Of a DNA stretch of 64,000 nucleotides, positions 1 to 12,096 are shown one piece after another. The DNA lies in contig CM070875.1 in assembly GCA_036365515.1 (NCBI GenBank), positions 7,406,501 to 7,470,500 on the forward strand. The letters are read 5' to 3'. Source of the DNA: Torymus aiolomorphi (lineage: Eukaryota > Arthropoda > Insecta > Hymenoptera > Torymidae). The notes beneath the pieces were generated by a model that was given only the letters and a program-made list of their open reading frames with translations, was not told where the DNA came from and ran no database searches. A program made the translations under genes and the position numbers. Position 1 is the stretch's first letter; every line of letters begins with the position of its first letter.

Positions 1-119
1 CGCGCGACAAGCAACAACGCCAAGCGAGACAGCAGACTGTAAAATTCCTCGAAAAACGACATTCGTTGAGGGCGCCTCGAATAGTTAATGCGTTGTTGTC
101 ACTAAAAACTTTTTTCAAC

Positions 120-1011
120 ATGGATAAAGTATCTAATGTGGATCAGACAATCATATCTATGATCAAAGAGTGTCCTTTTTTATACGACAAAAATGATGAC
201 AACTATTACGAAGCCGATCTATGCAACAAAACCTATAACGAAATTGCTATGTATCTTAATTCAATATTTCAGATAAAAATGTCAGGTACGTAAAATCATT
301 AATCATAAATTATAACATATTATCATCAATATATCTGTTATTCTTACAGTAAGTAGATTTTATTCTTATTTTGTAGGTGATGAATTAAAAGGACGTTGGA
401 TAATGATGAGAAAATGATACACAAGAGCCTTAAGATTAAATAGTACAAAATACTATCTGTTTAAATATATGGATTTTATGAGAAATTGCATAAATTGCAA
501 CAGACCTTTAAAAAAACGAAAGAGTGAAATAAAATTAAATACACCAAGCGCTGCAAATGAAAATTCAGAAAAAAAATGGGAAAATGAATTATTTTTTCAA
601 GATATTCAAATGGCTGAGAAGGCATCTCAAAAAATAGTAGTAAATAAACAAACAAATTTGGAAAAAATCGAAAAGATTGATAATATGGCTGAGAAGACAG
701 AGATTGATAATATCTTTAATAAATTTAGTGTACCTTCTACAAGTGAATGTAATAACAAAGGAAAAAATTGTCCCCCTCTAGATAAATTTGCACAAAAGAA
801 AGTGGAAAAATTGAGTGTTATAGAAAATGAAATTATCAATCTAACACAAAAGTCAATAAAAACATTAAGTGAGACGGTAACTAATTTTGAAGAAGATGAT
901 GATTGCTTCGAAATGGCCATAAGAGAAAGTCTGAAAACTGTACCGGATAGATATTTGCTGGGATGTGTACCAAAAATTATAGACATTATACATGCTCATC
1001 ATAATCAATAA
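120..1011 (+). pseudogene. MADF/BESS-domain protein, probable PIF/Harbinger partner gene, broken by TGA
   Basis: Two exons. The first runs 120-285 (ATG in good context, donor CAG|GTACGT). The second starts at 377 after TTTTGTAG, and the codon split across the junction stays in phase. The product has a MADF-like N-terminus (MIKECPFLYDK, then LKGRW and YLFKYMDFM after the intron), a Lys/Glu-rich middle, and a BESS-like helix near the end (FEMAIRESLKTV ... PKIIDIIHAH). MADF/Myb-like proteins are the known second gene of PIF/Harbinger elements and help the transposase bind DNA; a transposase exon on the opposite strand at 1,671-2,209 fits that pairing. An in-frame TGA at 415-417 interrupts the MADF domain, after which the frame stays open to TAA at 1,009-1,011. 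It could be a decayed host MADF gene, but the neighbour argues for the transposon. Confidence 0.65.
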
Positions 1012-1670
1012 ATGTATATGTTTCAGTTTTACTAAAATCTTTTTGAAAAAAAATTCAGAAATAAATAATAATTAAGAAATACAAAAAAAAATAAAACATT
1101 TTTGAAAAGCATGGCAATCTTACCATTGTAATTTTAAAAGTGGTACCATTGTAATTTCATTAGATTGTTTTTAATAAACTCATTATTTATTTAAGTTTCT
1201 TAAAAATACTTGTGATTTTTACCTTCCCCTTAATACATAATTAAAATTTTTTATATAAATAAAGGAAACACATTATTTTTTATTAATTTTATTTTATCAA
1301 GTTGATAATTATTTTATTTTGCATATAAATTAAATCATAATTTTATAAAACGTAGATCATTTATTTTGTTTTCATAATCTATCAGAGAAGTATTTCATTG
1401 GAATGAAAGTTCTACGTCTACATTATAACCATAGCAGGTTTTGTTTAATGTTCCAATGTAAATCTGTATTGTACTTATTATAATGTTTTATATGTAATGA
1501 TAACTCAATAGTCAATAATCTATTGATATTGCAGCATACATGATATTTGCGTGTTCAAAATTATAATATTGAGTCACATAATTCACAACACATCATATTC
1601 TTTGTTCACACTTCATTTTCAGCTTACTGTTATTCAACTCAAACACACGTACGTTATAATTAAATCACAA
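1012..1670. other. AT-rich spacer between the convergent Harbinger genes
   Basis: No credible gene is seen. Short overlapping open frames here have no recognisable motif. The stretch separates the 3' ends of the MADF gene and the transposase, so it should hold both polyadenylation sites; several AATAAA-like words are present near 1,060-1,100. Confidence 0.4.
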
Positions 1671-2209
1671 TTAGATGCACTGATTTTGCCAATGTACAGC
1701 ACCAACAGGAGAGTTAAAATACTGTTTGAAATATTCTCTCTGAACCAATGGAGTGATACGTTGTTCATCAAATACATCTTCATTATTTACTTCTTGCGGA
1801 TGGTTTTCATTATTATTACTTAGAGATAAAATGAAATTATGCAAAATCATTGTTGCTGCTACAATTATTTTACTTGTACTAAGATTAAATTTCAAACTCT
1901 GTCTTAGAACTCGCCACCTTGCAGACAGTATTCCAAAAGTGTACTCTATAGTCATTCTGGCTCTTTTTAATCTATAATTAAAAATTTGTTCCTCTATTGG
2001 CATATCAACTCTAGTACTATAAGGCGTCATTAATTCATTGTTCAATGGAAAAATACCATCCCTTACAAAATTCAAGGGTAATCTAACATCTGTATAAGGA
2101 AGCGCTGGGGCTGGTGGAAGATCCAAATCGTGATTAAGTATTTTATTAAATAAATCTGTATGAGAGAAAATACTTGCGTCAGAACAAGAACCTACAAAGT
2201 ATACAAATC
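1671..2209 (-). pseudogene. PIF/Harbinger (HARBI1-like, DDE_Tnp_4) transposase, C-terminal exon
   Basis: The reading frame enters from a splice acceptor (TTTGTAG|GTTC) at 2,209, upstream of the first ATG. It reads GSCSDASIF, LPPAPALPYTDVRLP, then RMTIEYTFGILSARW and ends at 1,671. The D of SDASIF and the E of IEYTFG are the second Asp and the Glu of the DDE triad of the HARBI1 family; the first Asp is absent here. The first-Asp half of what looks like the same protein is at 48,065-48,863 on the same strand. Only about 50 bp of intron precede the exon before unrelated repeat DNA begins near 2,258, so this piece cannot make an active enzyme unless a 46-kb intron is spliced. Confidence 0.8.
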
Positions 2210-2904
2210 AATTAATACAAATTAATTATTACTATCTATAAAAATGTTTTCATTATCAAGGAACGCGGGAGCGTTCCGAAGGCAAGTATAGAAGAGCCTT
2301 AGGACGACCGCGTGATTATCAAGGAACGCGGGAGCGTTCCGAAGGCAAGTATAGAAGAGCCTTAGGACGACCGCGTGATGATATACATTGAAATGGATGT
2401 ACGAGAAATTCTATGAACTTATACACCTATTGCGCTAGTTTTAACTATATAACATATCCCTCTTAATCGAAAGCCATTTCATTGCTCTACTCAAATCAAA
2501 AGATTTTATTTAAAAAGATTATCTCATTCAAAAGATATAAGGGACTGAATTTTTTTTTGTAGGCTTTCCGATTTCTTAACTTTCTCCATGGTATTCAGCC
2601 TCGCATCCGGTTTTTCCCGACTTCCTGTGACGTCATATATGTTATGTATATATACACACATACAATCACCAGGAATTAATGGCTATGAAGAGTTAAGCAG
2701 TGATAATGGCCGTATAATAATAAAGAAAGACAAGAGAAAGAGAAAGATAAAAATATAGATAGAGAGAGAGGGAGAGAAGAAGAGACATAATCATATGTAT
2801 ATTTTTTATTATATACAGTATATATGTTTATTAGTACATAACCTCTCTCTATGTATATACCTCTATATATGTATATACACATACATATAAACATGAACAT
2901 AATA

Positions 2905-3055
2905 TCTGTGGCTTCCCGGAATAACGACCTAACCCACTTGTACGTGTTTTCGAGAAATCGACGTTTTAAAATTTCTGTCATGACACTTCATATGTAAGAT
3001 CGAATTGCGCGAGATGAGTCATAACAATGTAGACTTTTACAAAGGTTATAGAGTA
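2905..3055. repeat. 150-bp repeat, inverted copy at about 57,740-57,905
   Basis: The segment containing TTTCGAGAAATCGACG and TCTGTCATGACACTTCATA recurs in reverse orientation near 57,760-57,905. It lies at the start of the block that is present in E copy 1 but missing from copy 2. Confidence 0.6.
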
Positions 3056-3345
3056 CTCGGCTCGGACCTCGGCTTTACCTCGGCTGGGACCTCGGCTTGG
3101 ACCTCGGCTTTACCTCGGCTCGGACCTCGGTCGAGCCTCGGTTGGACCTCGGTCGAGCCTCGGCTAGAACTCGGCTCGGACTTCGGCTTTACCTCGGCTC
3201 GGACCTCGGCTCCAGCTCCGGATTTGCCGCGGCTCGAGCCGAGGTACAGCCGAGGTGCTGCCGAGGCTAATCCGAGGCAAACCCGCGGCTAGCTTCAGCT
3301 GAATTCGAGGCTCATCCGAACTGTACCCGAGGAACTCGAGGTAAA
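3055..3345. repeat. GC-rich minisatellite with ACCTCGGCTNGG unit of about 12 bp
   Basis: About 24 degenerate copies of a 12-bp unit. The 95-codon plus-strand frame across it (3,005-3,292) follows from the repeat length being divisible by three, with no recognisable domain, so I do not call it a gene. Confidence 0.8.
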
Positions 3346-5368
3346 GCCTTCGGGGTAGCCGAAGATGATGTCTAAGTGGTGCGCTTCGTAGCGTTTTACC
3401 TCTAGGTATTGGAACGCATCGAATGCGTGGTCTAGGTCTTTGAGGTGGCCGATGATGGAGTCTAGGTAGTGCGCTCCGTAGCTTTTTGTGATTTGATCTC
3501 AGGGTGCATCTAATACGTGGTCCAGGTGTTCGGGGTAGCCGATGATGACGTCTAGGTGGTGCGCTTCGTAGTTTTTTACCTCTAGGTACTGGAACGCATC
3601 GAATGCGTGGTCTAGGTCTTTGGGGTGGCCGATGATGGAGTCTAGGTTGTGCGCTCCGTAGTTTTTTGCGATTAGATCTCAGAGTGCATCTAATACGTGC
3701 TCCAGGTGTTCGGGGTAGCCGATGATGATATCTAGGTGGTGCGCACCGTAGCTTTTTGCATTTATATGTCAGCGCGCGTTTTACAGGAAGTCTAGGTGTT
3801 CGAGGTAGCCGATGACGATGTCTAGGTGGTGCGCTTCGTAGTTTTTTACCTCTAGGTATTGGAACGCATCGAATGCGTGGTCTAGGTCTTTGAGGTGGCC
3901 GATGATGGAGTCTAGGTAGTGCGCCCCGTAGTTTTTTGCGATTAGATCTCAGAGTGCATCTAATACGTGGTCCAGGTGTTCGGGGTAGCCGATGATGATA
4001 TCTAGGTGGTGCGCACCGTAGCTTTTTGCATTTATATGTCAGGGCGCATTTTACAGGATGTCCAGGTGTTCGAGGTAGCCGATGACGATGTCTAGGTGGT
4101 GCGCTCCGTAGTTTTTTGCATTTAGATGTCACGGCGCATCTAATAGGAGGTCCAGGTTTTCGGGGTAGCCGAGCATGATGTCTACGTGGTGAGCACCGTA
4201 GTATTTTGCATTTATATGTCAGCGCGCATTTTACAGGAAGTCTAGGTGTTCGAGGTAGCCGATGACGATGCCTAGGTGGTGCGCTTCGTAGTTTTTTACC
4301 TCTAGGTATTGGAACGCATCGAATGCGTGGTCTAGGTCTTCGGGGTGGCCGATGACGGAGTCTAGGCTGTGCGCTCCGTAGTTTTTGGCGATTAGATCTC
4401 AGGGTGCATCTAATACGTAGTCCAGGTGTTCGGGGTAACCGATGATGATGTCTAGGTGGTGCGCACCGTAGCTTTTTGCATTTATATGTCAGGGCGCATT
4501 TTACAGGAAGTCCAGGCGTTCGAGGTAGCCGATGATGATGTCTTGGTGGTGCGCTCCGTAGTTTTTTGCATTTAGATGTCAGGGCGAATGTAATAGGAGG
4601 TCCAGGTGTTCGAGGTAGCCGATAACGATGTCTAGGTGGTCCGCTCCGTAGTTTTTTGCATTTAGATGTCACGGCGCATCTAATAGGAGGTCCAGGTGTT
4701 CGGGGTAGCCGAGGATGATGCCTAGGTGATGCGCACCATAGTTTTTTGCATTTATATGTCAGCGCGCATTTTACAGGAAGTCCAGGTGTTCGGGGTAGCC
4801 GAGGATGATGTCTAGGTGATGCGCACCGTAGTTTTTTGCATTTATATGTCAGTGTGCATTTTACAGGAATTCTAGGTGTTCGAGGTAGCCGATGACGATG
4901 TCTAGGTGGTGCGCTTCGTAGATTTTTATCTCTAGGTATTGGAAAGCATCGAATGCGTGGTCTAGGTCTTTGGGGTGCCCGATAATGGAGTCTAGGTTGT
5001 GCGCTCCGTCATTTTTTGCGATTAGATCTCAGGGTGCATCTAATACGTGGTCCAGGTGTTCGGGGTAGTCGGTGAGGTGCGCACCGTAGCTTTTTGCATT
5101 TATATGTCAGGGCGCATTTTATAGGAAGTCCAGGTGTTCCAGGTAGCCGATGACGATGTCTAGGTGGTGCGCTCCGTAGTTTTTTGCATTTAGATGTCAG
5201 GGCTAATGTAATAGGATGTCGAGGTGTTCGAGGTAGTCGATGACGATGTCTAGGTGTTGCGCTCCGTAGTTTTTTGCATTTAGATGTCAGGGCGCATGTA
5301 ATAGTAGGTGTAGGTGTTCGAGGTAGCCTTTGACGAGGTCTAGGTGGTGCGCTCCATAGTAGGTTCAT
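3346..5368 (-). repeat. 90-bp minisatellite with Arg/Pro-rich open frame
   Basis: About 22 copies of a 90-bp unit. A variant beginning GCGCTTCGTAG recurs at 3,381, 3,561, 3,831, 4,281 and 4,911, with all gaps exact multiples of 90. The minus strand stays open for 502 codons (4,672-3,164) and again for 119 codons (5,368-5,009), repeating a 30-residue unit with the words CKKLRSAPPR and RLPRTPG. That product would be extremely basic, with no signal peptide, known fold or upstream promoter seen. A repeat whose unit is a multiple of three and lacks stops is automatically open, so coding is unproven. GC content is well above the surroundings. Confidence 0.85.
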
Positions 5369-5532
5369 TTTCTTCGACAGTGGTTATTACATGCAAGATC
5401 AGAAGTATATTTGTACTTTGAAATGAAAATATAAATATTAAGATAAGTAGCAAACTTTTATATAGTAGAAAACTGTTATTAATATAATAATAAGTATTGT
5501 TACTTTGTGAAATTTTGTTTTTATTTTTACAG

Positions 5533-5671
5533 AGTATCAGAACGTATGAATCATATGGATAAGAAGATCTTGATTGAACAGTTTATAAGTAGAACTGTTA
5601 ACAAATACATAAATTACACGTCTGTCAAATTTAAAGAACCCACAAGACATTCTATAGAAAAAGCAGCTTAA
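5533..5671 (+). CDS. Possible 3' exon of an unknown repeat-E protein
   Basis: After a T-rich acceptor (TTTTTACAG) a 45-codon frame reads SERMNHMDKK and ends at TAA. The matching place in E copy 2 (40,460) has a similar acceptor and the related start SERTRIIDK before an early stop. Conservation of acceptor and frame hints at a real exon, but nothing identifies the protein and no 5' exons are found. Confidence 0.25.
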
Positions 5672-5869
5672 AAGAACATTCGAATTTAAAACTTTTGTTA
5701 ATACCAATACTACTATTTAATAATGATATTAAAAATATACTGTAATAAACTGTCATAACGTTATCACATTATGTAATTATTAACTGTATAAATAATAATG
5801 TTGTTGATATAAAACTTTCTGCGAAGTTATAAAATAAGGCAAGTACAGACATTTTTTCTGTATAATCTA

Positions 5870-5945
5870 CTCTCCCTCCGTCTCTTCTCCCCTCTCTCTC
5901 ACCCTCTATTTCTCCCGCTCTCTTCCCTCTCTCTTTCTCTCTCAA
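5870..5945. repeat. CT-rich microsatellite
   Basis: Degenerate CTCTCTCC tract, matched by tracts at 6,500-6,630 and at 42,935-43,020 in the second E copy. Confidence 0.8.
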
Positions 5946-6499
5946 CATCCGTCAAACTCTGTACCAAAAACTTTAATAAGAGTTTAAAAATTTTTTTTTA
6001 AATAATCAACACGTTTAAAAAAAAAAATTTTTATTTACGTTTTAACAACACAATTTATCTAGTCCTTTAATTTCTTCTAATCTCATCTATTTAATAAGCA
6101 CTCTCTACAAATGGTAATAATTTTTTTCATGACTGTACAAATAAAAACTTTCTATAAAAATAAAAGGAATTATGTTTTTTTTTTTTCATATGATTTTACA
6201 ATTAATAATATTGTTAATTTATCATCATACCTAAGAAAATACATGTTTGATTAAATTATTTCAAAAAATTTAACTAATATAATCATTTTATAGAGCTCCT
6301 TGAAGAAAAATTTGACTGTTTCTTCAAATTTAAAACTTTTATGAATAACAATACAGCCATGTAATAATGATATTAAAAATATACTATAATAAACTCTCAT
6401 AACGTTATCACATTATGTAATTATTATTTTCTCTTAAAAAGTTGTGAAATCTATCTAAAAAAACATATTACAAAAGTTTAAACTAAGGCAAGTACCTAT

Positions 6500-6556
6500 T
6501 AGTCTCTCTCCCACCCTATCTCTCCCTCCCTCTCTTTCCGACCTCTCTCTCTCTCG

Positions 6557-6604
<48 letters not shown>

Positions 6605-6630
6605 CTCTCTCTCTATCTCTCCCTCTCCCT
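6500..6630. repeat. CT microsatellite inside repeat E
   Basis: Long CTCTCT run. The 113-codon minus-strand frame over it is a low-complexity Glu/Arg product of the microsatellite. Confidence 0.85.
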
Positions 6631-7655
6631 CAACATCCGGCAAACTGAGTACCAAAAACTTTAATGAGTGTTTAAATATTTTTTTAGAAGAATCAACACG
6701 TTTTTTAAAAGCTAATTTTTTAATAAAATTTTCTACGAAAGTATAAAATAAGGCAAGTATAGACGTTTTTTCTGGATAATCTATAAAAAACAACACAATT
6801 TATCTAGTCCTTTTATTTCTTCGAATCTCATCTATTCAATAAACACTCTCTACAAATGGTAATAATTTTTTTCATGACTGTACAAATAATCTATAAAATA
6901 ATAATATTTATGATTTTGTAAAAGAAATCAAATAAATACGAATGAAAAAGTCTTTTAATTCTTTGAGTCATTGTATGCTGAACAAATTATATGTAAGTAC
7001 ATTCAAAAAATTGTTCACTGCAAATCAAACAAACGAAAGTTGTGAAATCAATTATCGATAGTCAAGTAATGCAAACAACTCTCAGAAACTACTGTATGAC
7101 TGTTCTCAGAAATATATTCAAATTTGTTCATCTTTCTGAGCTATAGAAATTAAACACAAGAAAGTACTGAAATCAATTTATTGTAGTCAAGTATCGGCCA
7201 TAAGTTAACTTGACTGACATAATAGAACTTTTCGTATTTCGCGTGTAAAATTACATTTTACGCCCACGTTGTAACTTCAAAATTATTCAGCCAGCGGGCA
7301 TAAAATACTACTTAGCGCCCAAGAGGCCCAATAGATCACATACTCTTACAAAACTTTATAGAACCTACGCACTTTACGCCCGTGTGGGCGAAAATTATTT
7401 TAATTATATAACTATAATGCCTTCTCTTTATTTGTAAAATTCATAAGAATTTTTTTAGATATTTACGAAAAGTCAAAGCCTATATAAAAAAATTACATAG
7501 TTACCAACACATCACTATTTTTCATGATTCTTTCTCAATTTTGAACTTTCTATAATATTACGCACCTTGGGAGGAAAAGAGAAGTCTAGAGCTTCTAGCA
7601 GGGGTGGTCCGCCGATCTCCCATACATACTTGGTGGGCCCGACGATTTGCAGTTC

Positions 7656-8040
7656 AAGGTGTAAGACATGGTCATTTTCATATAACTATTAGTAACAATT
7701 ACAAAATAAGAGCAATTTTTACTGTAAATTGTAGTCATTTTCATAAAAATATGAGCCTCATAGCCACGGATATTATCGAAAATAGTCATTTTTACTACAA
7801 TATTGACACTATTCTTTATCGATCCCGAGTGAGAGTTGTGTCTTTGAAATCTGTCTCCTATCGTCAGTGTTTTGTGCACCTGGTCGAACCGTTTCTGAAT
7901 CATCTGCTTCTCGCCTATATAGTACTGACGTTGTGCCTATTGCTATTTTGCATATATTGTACCACGAAAATCAAATTTGACAAAAAAGAAATATTTTCCG
8001 GAACTCTTTAAACAAATGCAAAAAGAATAAGACCTGTACA
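7656..8040. other. No gene recognised
   Basis: Sequence after the end of repeat E copy 1. A plus-strand frame of 135 codons (7,604-8,011) begins inside the repeat end and shows no domain. Confidence 0.3.
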
Positions 8041-8155
8041 GGTCCTATTGATGTTGAGGCTTGCATGCACACGCACGCACACACACACACACCCACTCAC
8101 ATCTCACGAATTTTTTTTTTTACTTTCACAGAGGTTCCTCCAGAAGGAAGCTAAA
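8041..8155 (+). repeat. 3' end of a HINE-like element
   Basis: A short CA tract is followed by GGTTCCTCCAGAAGGAAGC and A-rich DNA. This is the CA-tract plus terminal stem-loop layout seen in the complete copies at 31,459-33,628 and 26,052-27,370. The 5' part was not found. Confidence 0.45.
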
Positions 8156-9967
8156 ACAGACGAATATACTAAGTGAGAAAGTTATTAAAATTATTAACTC
8201 TATACTAAATACATAGCAGTAGTATAACATGAGTTAGGATACGTTGATTTTGAATGGACTTTCTTCAAACTTTCCTGTTTAGTAACCTGATCAATTTTTT
8301 TTCTCTAAGCAATAGTACAGATTTTACACGTTGCATTTTAAAAATAATTAAATTTATACGGGCTTTCTCCTTCGTGACATATACAGGAAGAAATGAAAAA
8401 ACTAGAAATGTTAGATTAGTATTATAAAACAAATTAGTTCCGGTATTGAAATATTTATTCTATTCCCTCTACGTAACCCAAAATGACATATAAGCCGATC
8501 AAGAATTAGAAGAACCCAAGCGTAATTCGATAATGGTATTTCGACTTTATGGTAATATGGCTAGTAAATATGAAATGAGGTCCATAATTCCGACTCTGTA
8601 ATGTACGATGTGCTCTATGAAAAGTTAATTAGACATCATTGCCTCCTAAATCCAAAAACTACATTAATGATGCAGAACTCGTATCACTAATGGAAGTTGT
8701 AATAAGTTAATAATGATGTAATTATTTTTCATTGATGCTCGAAATTATTCTATAAATTAGACTAGTTACTATATCATATAAAATTAACTTACTATAAAGA
8801 AACTGGGACACTATATATTTTTCGTTTACTTAATAAATTAATAAATTTGTAAAACTAATTACGATCAGGGAAACAATTACAGGCGTTATAAGGAAAGTTA
8901 GTACCTTTTGTTAAATAAAGCACAGGTTATTGATTGGAGGGGCTAGCAATTAAATAAGGGAAATTACGGCAAATAGGCGATATTTAGAATTTAAAGAATA
9001 AATTCTGATAGTCGATAGTCTGTTAGTCGATAGCGTATTACTGGAATTTGTAACAAAATTAATTGGAAACTGTTGTAATTGAGAATTAATATCAAGATTG
9101 GATAATTGAATAAAATGGAATAAAAAACTATTTGAAAAAAAAAAATTGCGAGTTAGGTAGGTGAATGTTTACGTTACAAACAGGATGAGAGGATAAACAA
9201 AGGCCGCAAGAGCGGAGAGAACGTTTGAGCAGCATGAAGCTTGGATATTTCGATGTAGCGGGGAACGGAGACTATGGAGGGCCCCACACGTTCATTAGAG
9301 CAGTCGCCTGCGAACATATAGGATGACTGAACTACTGTTTCCTGAACGGTACACATGATGCACGCTCGTGCGTGACTCCTTCGTAGAGCTATGGATTTCA
9401 TAAATGGCACATGAGGAATCGAAATGGGATTGAGGGACGTGTGGAAATTGTACGTTTTCTAGCATTTAAAGCAGGGTCTGTTCGCACTGCCATGCTGCTT
9501 AGTCCAGCGGTCAGATTTTGGACGAAGCGCTAACTGGAAATAGCGTCTGTCGTGTCATTTGTGGGAATTATGTTTTACATGATATACAGTTTACTTTTAC
9601 TTAATAACTAAGTGGTATCAACATTCAGGAGTAAATTCAAGTTTATTCAAGAGTGGTCGGAGTAATTGTCTTTGAAATTAATGTTAACTAGGCACACTTA
9701 CAAGGGGAGTACCAGGAATGCGATAAATTTAGAATAAATTTTTAAATAAATTACTATAAAGAAATGCGAATGAATTGCGGGGAAATAAATTAAACGAATA
9801 GACTGTGCAGCTTCAAGTTGTAATATGTGAATGTATGGGTTTATCTATGCATGCGCATCATTTGCAAAGGAATCGTTTTTTTTCGAGTCTGGTAGATCGG
9901 CCGCAAAATGGAACACGCGAAAAGAAAATGTTTTGGGAAAAGACAAAATTCCAACTAAGTTAAAGGA
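8156..9967. other. Unique-looking intergenic or intronic sequence, no gene recognised
   Basis: No repeat partner inside the window and no open frame with a recognisable domain. A slightly GC-richer patch at 9,174-9,420 holds a 78-codon minus-strand frame of unknown meaning. Confidence 0.35.
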
Positions 9968-10920
9968 CACTAGTGATATTGAGCACATTTAGTGTCTACA
10001 CAAAGCCCCTACATAGGACTTGTATAGCATTGCTAAGTTCTACACAAATAATATTAAGAAAAAATGAACACATATATCGTCTACATTGAGGTAGTTTACA
10101 CGATTAAAATCTACACCATGTGTAGATCATATTGATCGAGATTTAACTGTGCACAATATAAATAGTTTGTGTGCCGAAGTTCTCTGTATAGACTTTATTT
10201 GTGTAGACTTTTATGACATTTAGAGACTTGTACACTATTATCGTGCACAAAATACTTGTGTATGATATCGCCGAAAGTTGTCGATTAAATTCACATAGAA
10301 TTATAGGTAGCTTTTAATCAATTACATAAAATTTTATCTCAATTGAGGACCTGGAAACGAAAATGGACATATCGCGATTTTGCAGAAAAAGTATTCTCCA
10401 ACGATCAGAATTTGAAAATTGAGTAAATCTCGTTTTTTAAAGTACAGGCATGTAAAGAATTGAAATGCGCATTTTTCTGTGAAGAAATCAAATTTTCATC
10501 TTTATTAGTTTTATTAAAAATCCCAATAAACTGTTTTTTTTTTTTTTTTCGAAAAAGAAAAATTTAATGTAATTTTCTGTTCAACTCGCCAGAACTTCGT
10601 TCAGATCAACTATTTCTTTCAAAAATTTTTATACAATAAATTTTGGAGTATTAGGAACATTATAAACTATAGCGAAATAATAGAGATTTTTATTGAACCA
10701 GCTATTTTAAACCTGTATTTTCAAAAGCAAAAGTTGTGTAACGAATTTTCGAATTTTGCGATTTCATTCAAACTACTATATTCTTAAACGCTTAAGGAAG
10801 TTTTTTGGAAAATTCGAGTACTCTATGCATTGCTGCTAAATATAATTTTTCGTGATTGTTACGATAAATGCTGTTAATGGTCGGGCGCTACGGTACACGT
10901 GTTACGACGTGCGCAGTCGA
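9968..10920 (+). repeat. Repeat family F, copy A
   Basis: Begins ACTAGTGATATTGAGCAC, has a run of TGTGTAGA/TCTACAC words, and ends in a CG-rich stretch with GTTACGACGTGCGCA. Same family as 17,818-19,060 (reverse), 34,046-35,515 and 37,079-38,103. In complete copies the CG-rich end is itself an inverted repeat, so this is probably one arm of a fold-back element. Confidence 0.7.
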
Positions 10921-11058
10921 TTAAAGTGAAATAATATTAGGTGAACACAAGTGTTGCTAATTGTAAGAGTTATTGAAATCGGTTTATGTCAAGCCAGGAC
11001 TAGTATAAGGAAAAAATTACGATAAGTTAAATAGCATAGCTTTTTATTTCAATATTTA

Positions 11059-11843
11059 CACGGAGAGAAAAATTTCACTAAAAATTACAAAAAATTCCGC
11101 AATTTTTACTGAACTTTTCGGTACTGTGGTAACAGACTGCCAAAATGAGCGGATTTACTTGACTTTCTATACTTTTTATAGGATTTTCAGTAAAAATTAC
11201 CGAACTGTTCAGTAACTTTTAAGACAAGGTTTGGAAGTTTTCGTTGGCGTAACGCGCGGTGGCGCTGTTGACTGTTGTGCGCATGCGCGTTCTTGAATTT
11301 CAGCGAGAATTACCGTGCACAACCGGTAGATGGCGAATATTGAAACTCGCAAGTGACCTCGACTTTCCTCAGTTAGTATATAAGTCCGCTGAATTTCTAA
11401 AGTTCATATGTAAGCGTTTGCGTATTGCGAAATGTAAGGCATTACTTAGGTTATGTGTAGTATAGTAGTTAGATATGTTTAGGACTTTAGATATAAAAAT
11501 TTCCTATGTAAAAGCGGCGTGCATATTTACATCTTATCTTACACCACAAGGAAAGCAACACTGGATTCCCAACTATTAAAATGGCGATAAGTGCGATTAA
11601 TATAAATTATTCCCATAAATAGATAAATTTTTTTTAATTACCATATTCGTCATATTCTATAAAATTTATAACTCAAAAAAGAGTAAAAATTACGGAACGG
11701 TTCAGTAAAAAGTAAGTGCTTAGAAAAATTACCGAACTGTTCTGTAAAATTTACAAAAATGTCAGTCTGTTACCATAGTACCGTGAAGTTCGGTAAAAAT
11801 TATCGAACTTTTTGTAATTTTTACTGAAAATTTTCTCTCCGTG
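11059..11843. mobile_element. TIR element with CACGGAGAG ends
   Basis: Ends are CACGGAGAG and CTCTCCGTG, continuing as imperfect inverted repeats of about 160 bp rich in AAAATTACCGAACTGTTC-type words. TA stands immediately outside both ends, which suggests a TA target duplication. The interior holds a short frame (11,259-11,465) with no recognisable product. A 6.4-kb unit at 50,182-56,570 has the same end sequence. Likely non-autonomous; superfamily uncertain. Confidence 0.7.
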
Positions 11844-12096
11844 TACAAAACTATTACAATCATGGTAATATGCATTGTCGATAAACATACATATGTATCG
11901 TTGTCGAAATCGCACATAAAATATTCCGAAAAATAAGTTGATTAAATGATAAATGATAGAGAAATACTTATGTAGTCAATCAGTACGATGCAGATTAATA
12001 CGTAAAATAAAATATTCACACTCCATGCATTCATTCATATAATAAATTAGAATCCTTCCATTACAATCCGGTAGATAAGACAAAAAAAAGTAAAAA

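Larger units (their letters stand above)
2258..7655 (+). repeat. Dispersed repeat E, copy 1
   Basis: Homologous in order and orientation to 39,508-44,355. Both copies start ATCAAGGAACGCGGGAGCG, pass through GA and AT tracts, share a block beginning GATAAGTAGCAAAC (5,440 and 40,375), and end in a conserved stretch closing with GGGCCCGAC and TTTGCAGT. The first 60 bp are duplicated in tandem here (about 2,259-2,319 and 2,319-2,379). Copy 1 carries an extra GC-rich block at about 2,880-5,385. Copy 2 instead carries about 2 kb at 40,560-42,780. No terminal inverted repeats or transposase are recognised, so the class is unknown; it may be a non-autonomous element or a segmental duplication. Confidence 0.7.

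Noticed and set aside
627..986. 119-codon minus-strand frame
   Set aside because: Shadow of the MADF/BESS gene on the other strand.
3164..4672. 502-codon Arg/Pro-rich protein as a real gene
   Set aside because: The frame is open because the 90-bp unit has no stop and is divisible by three; no start context, promoter or domain supports it. Kept as a finding only.
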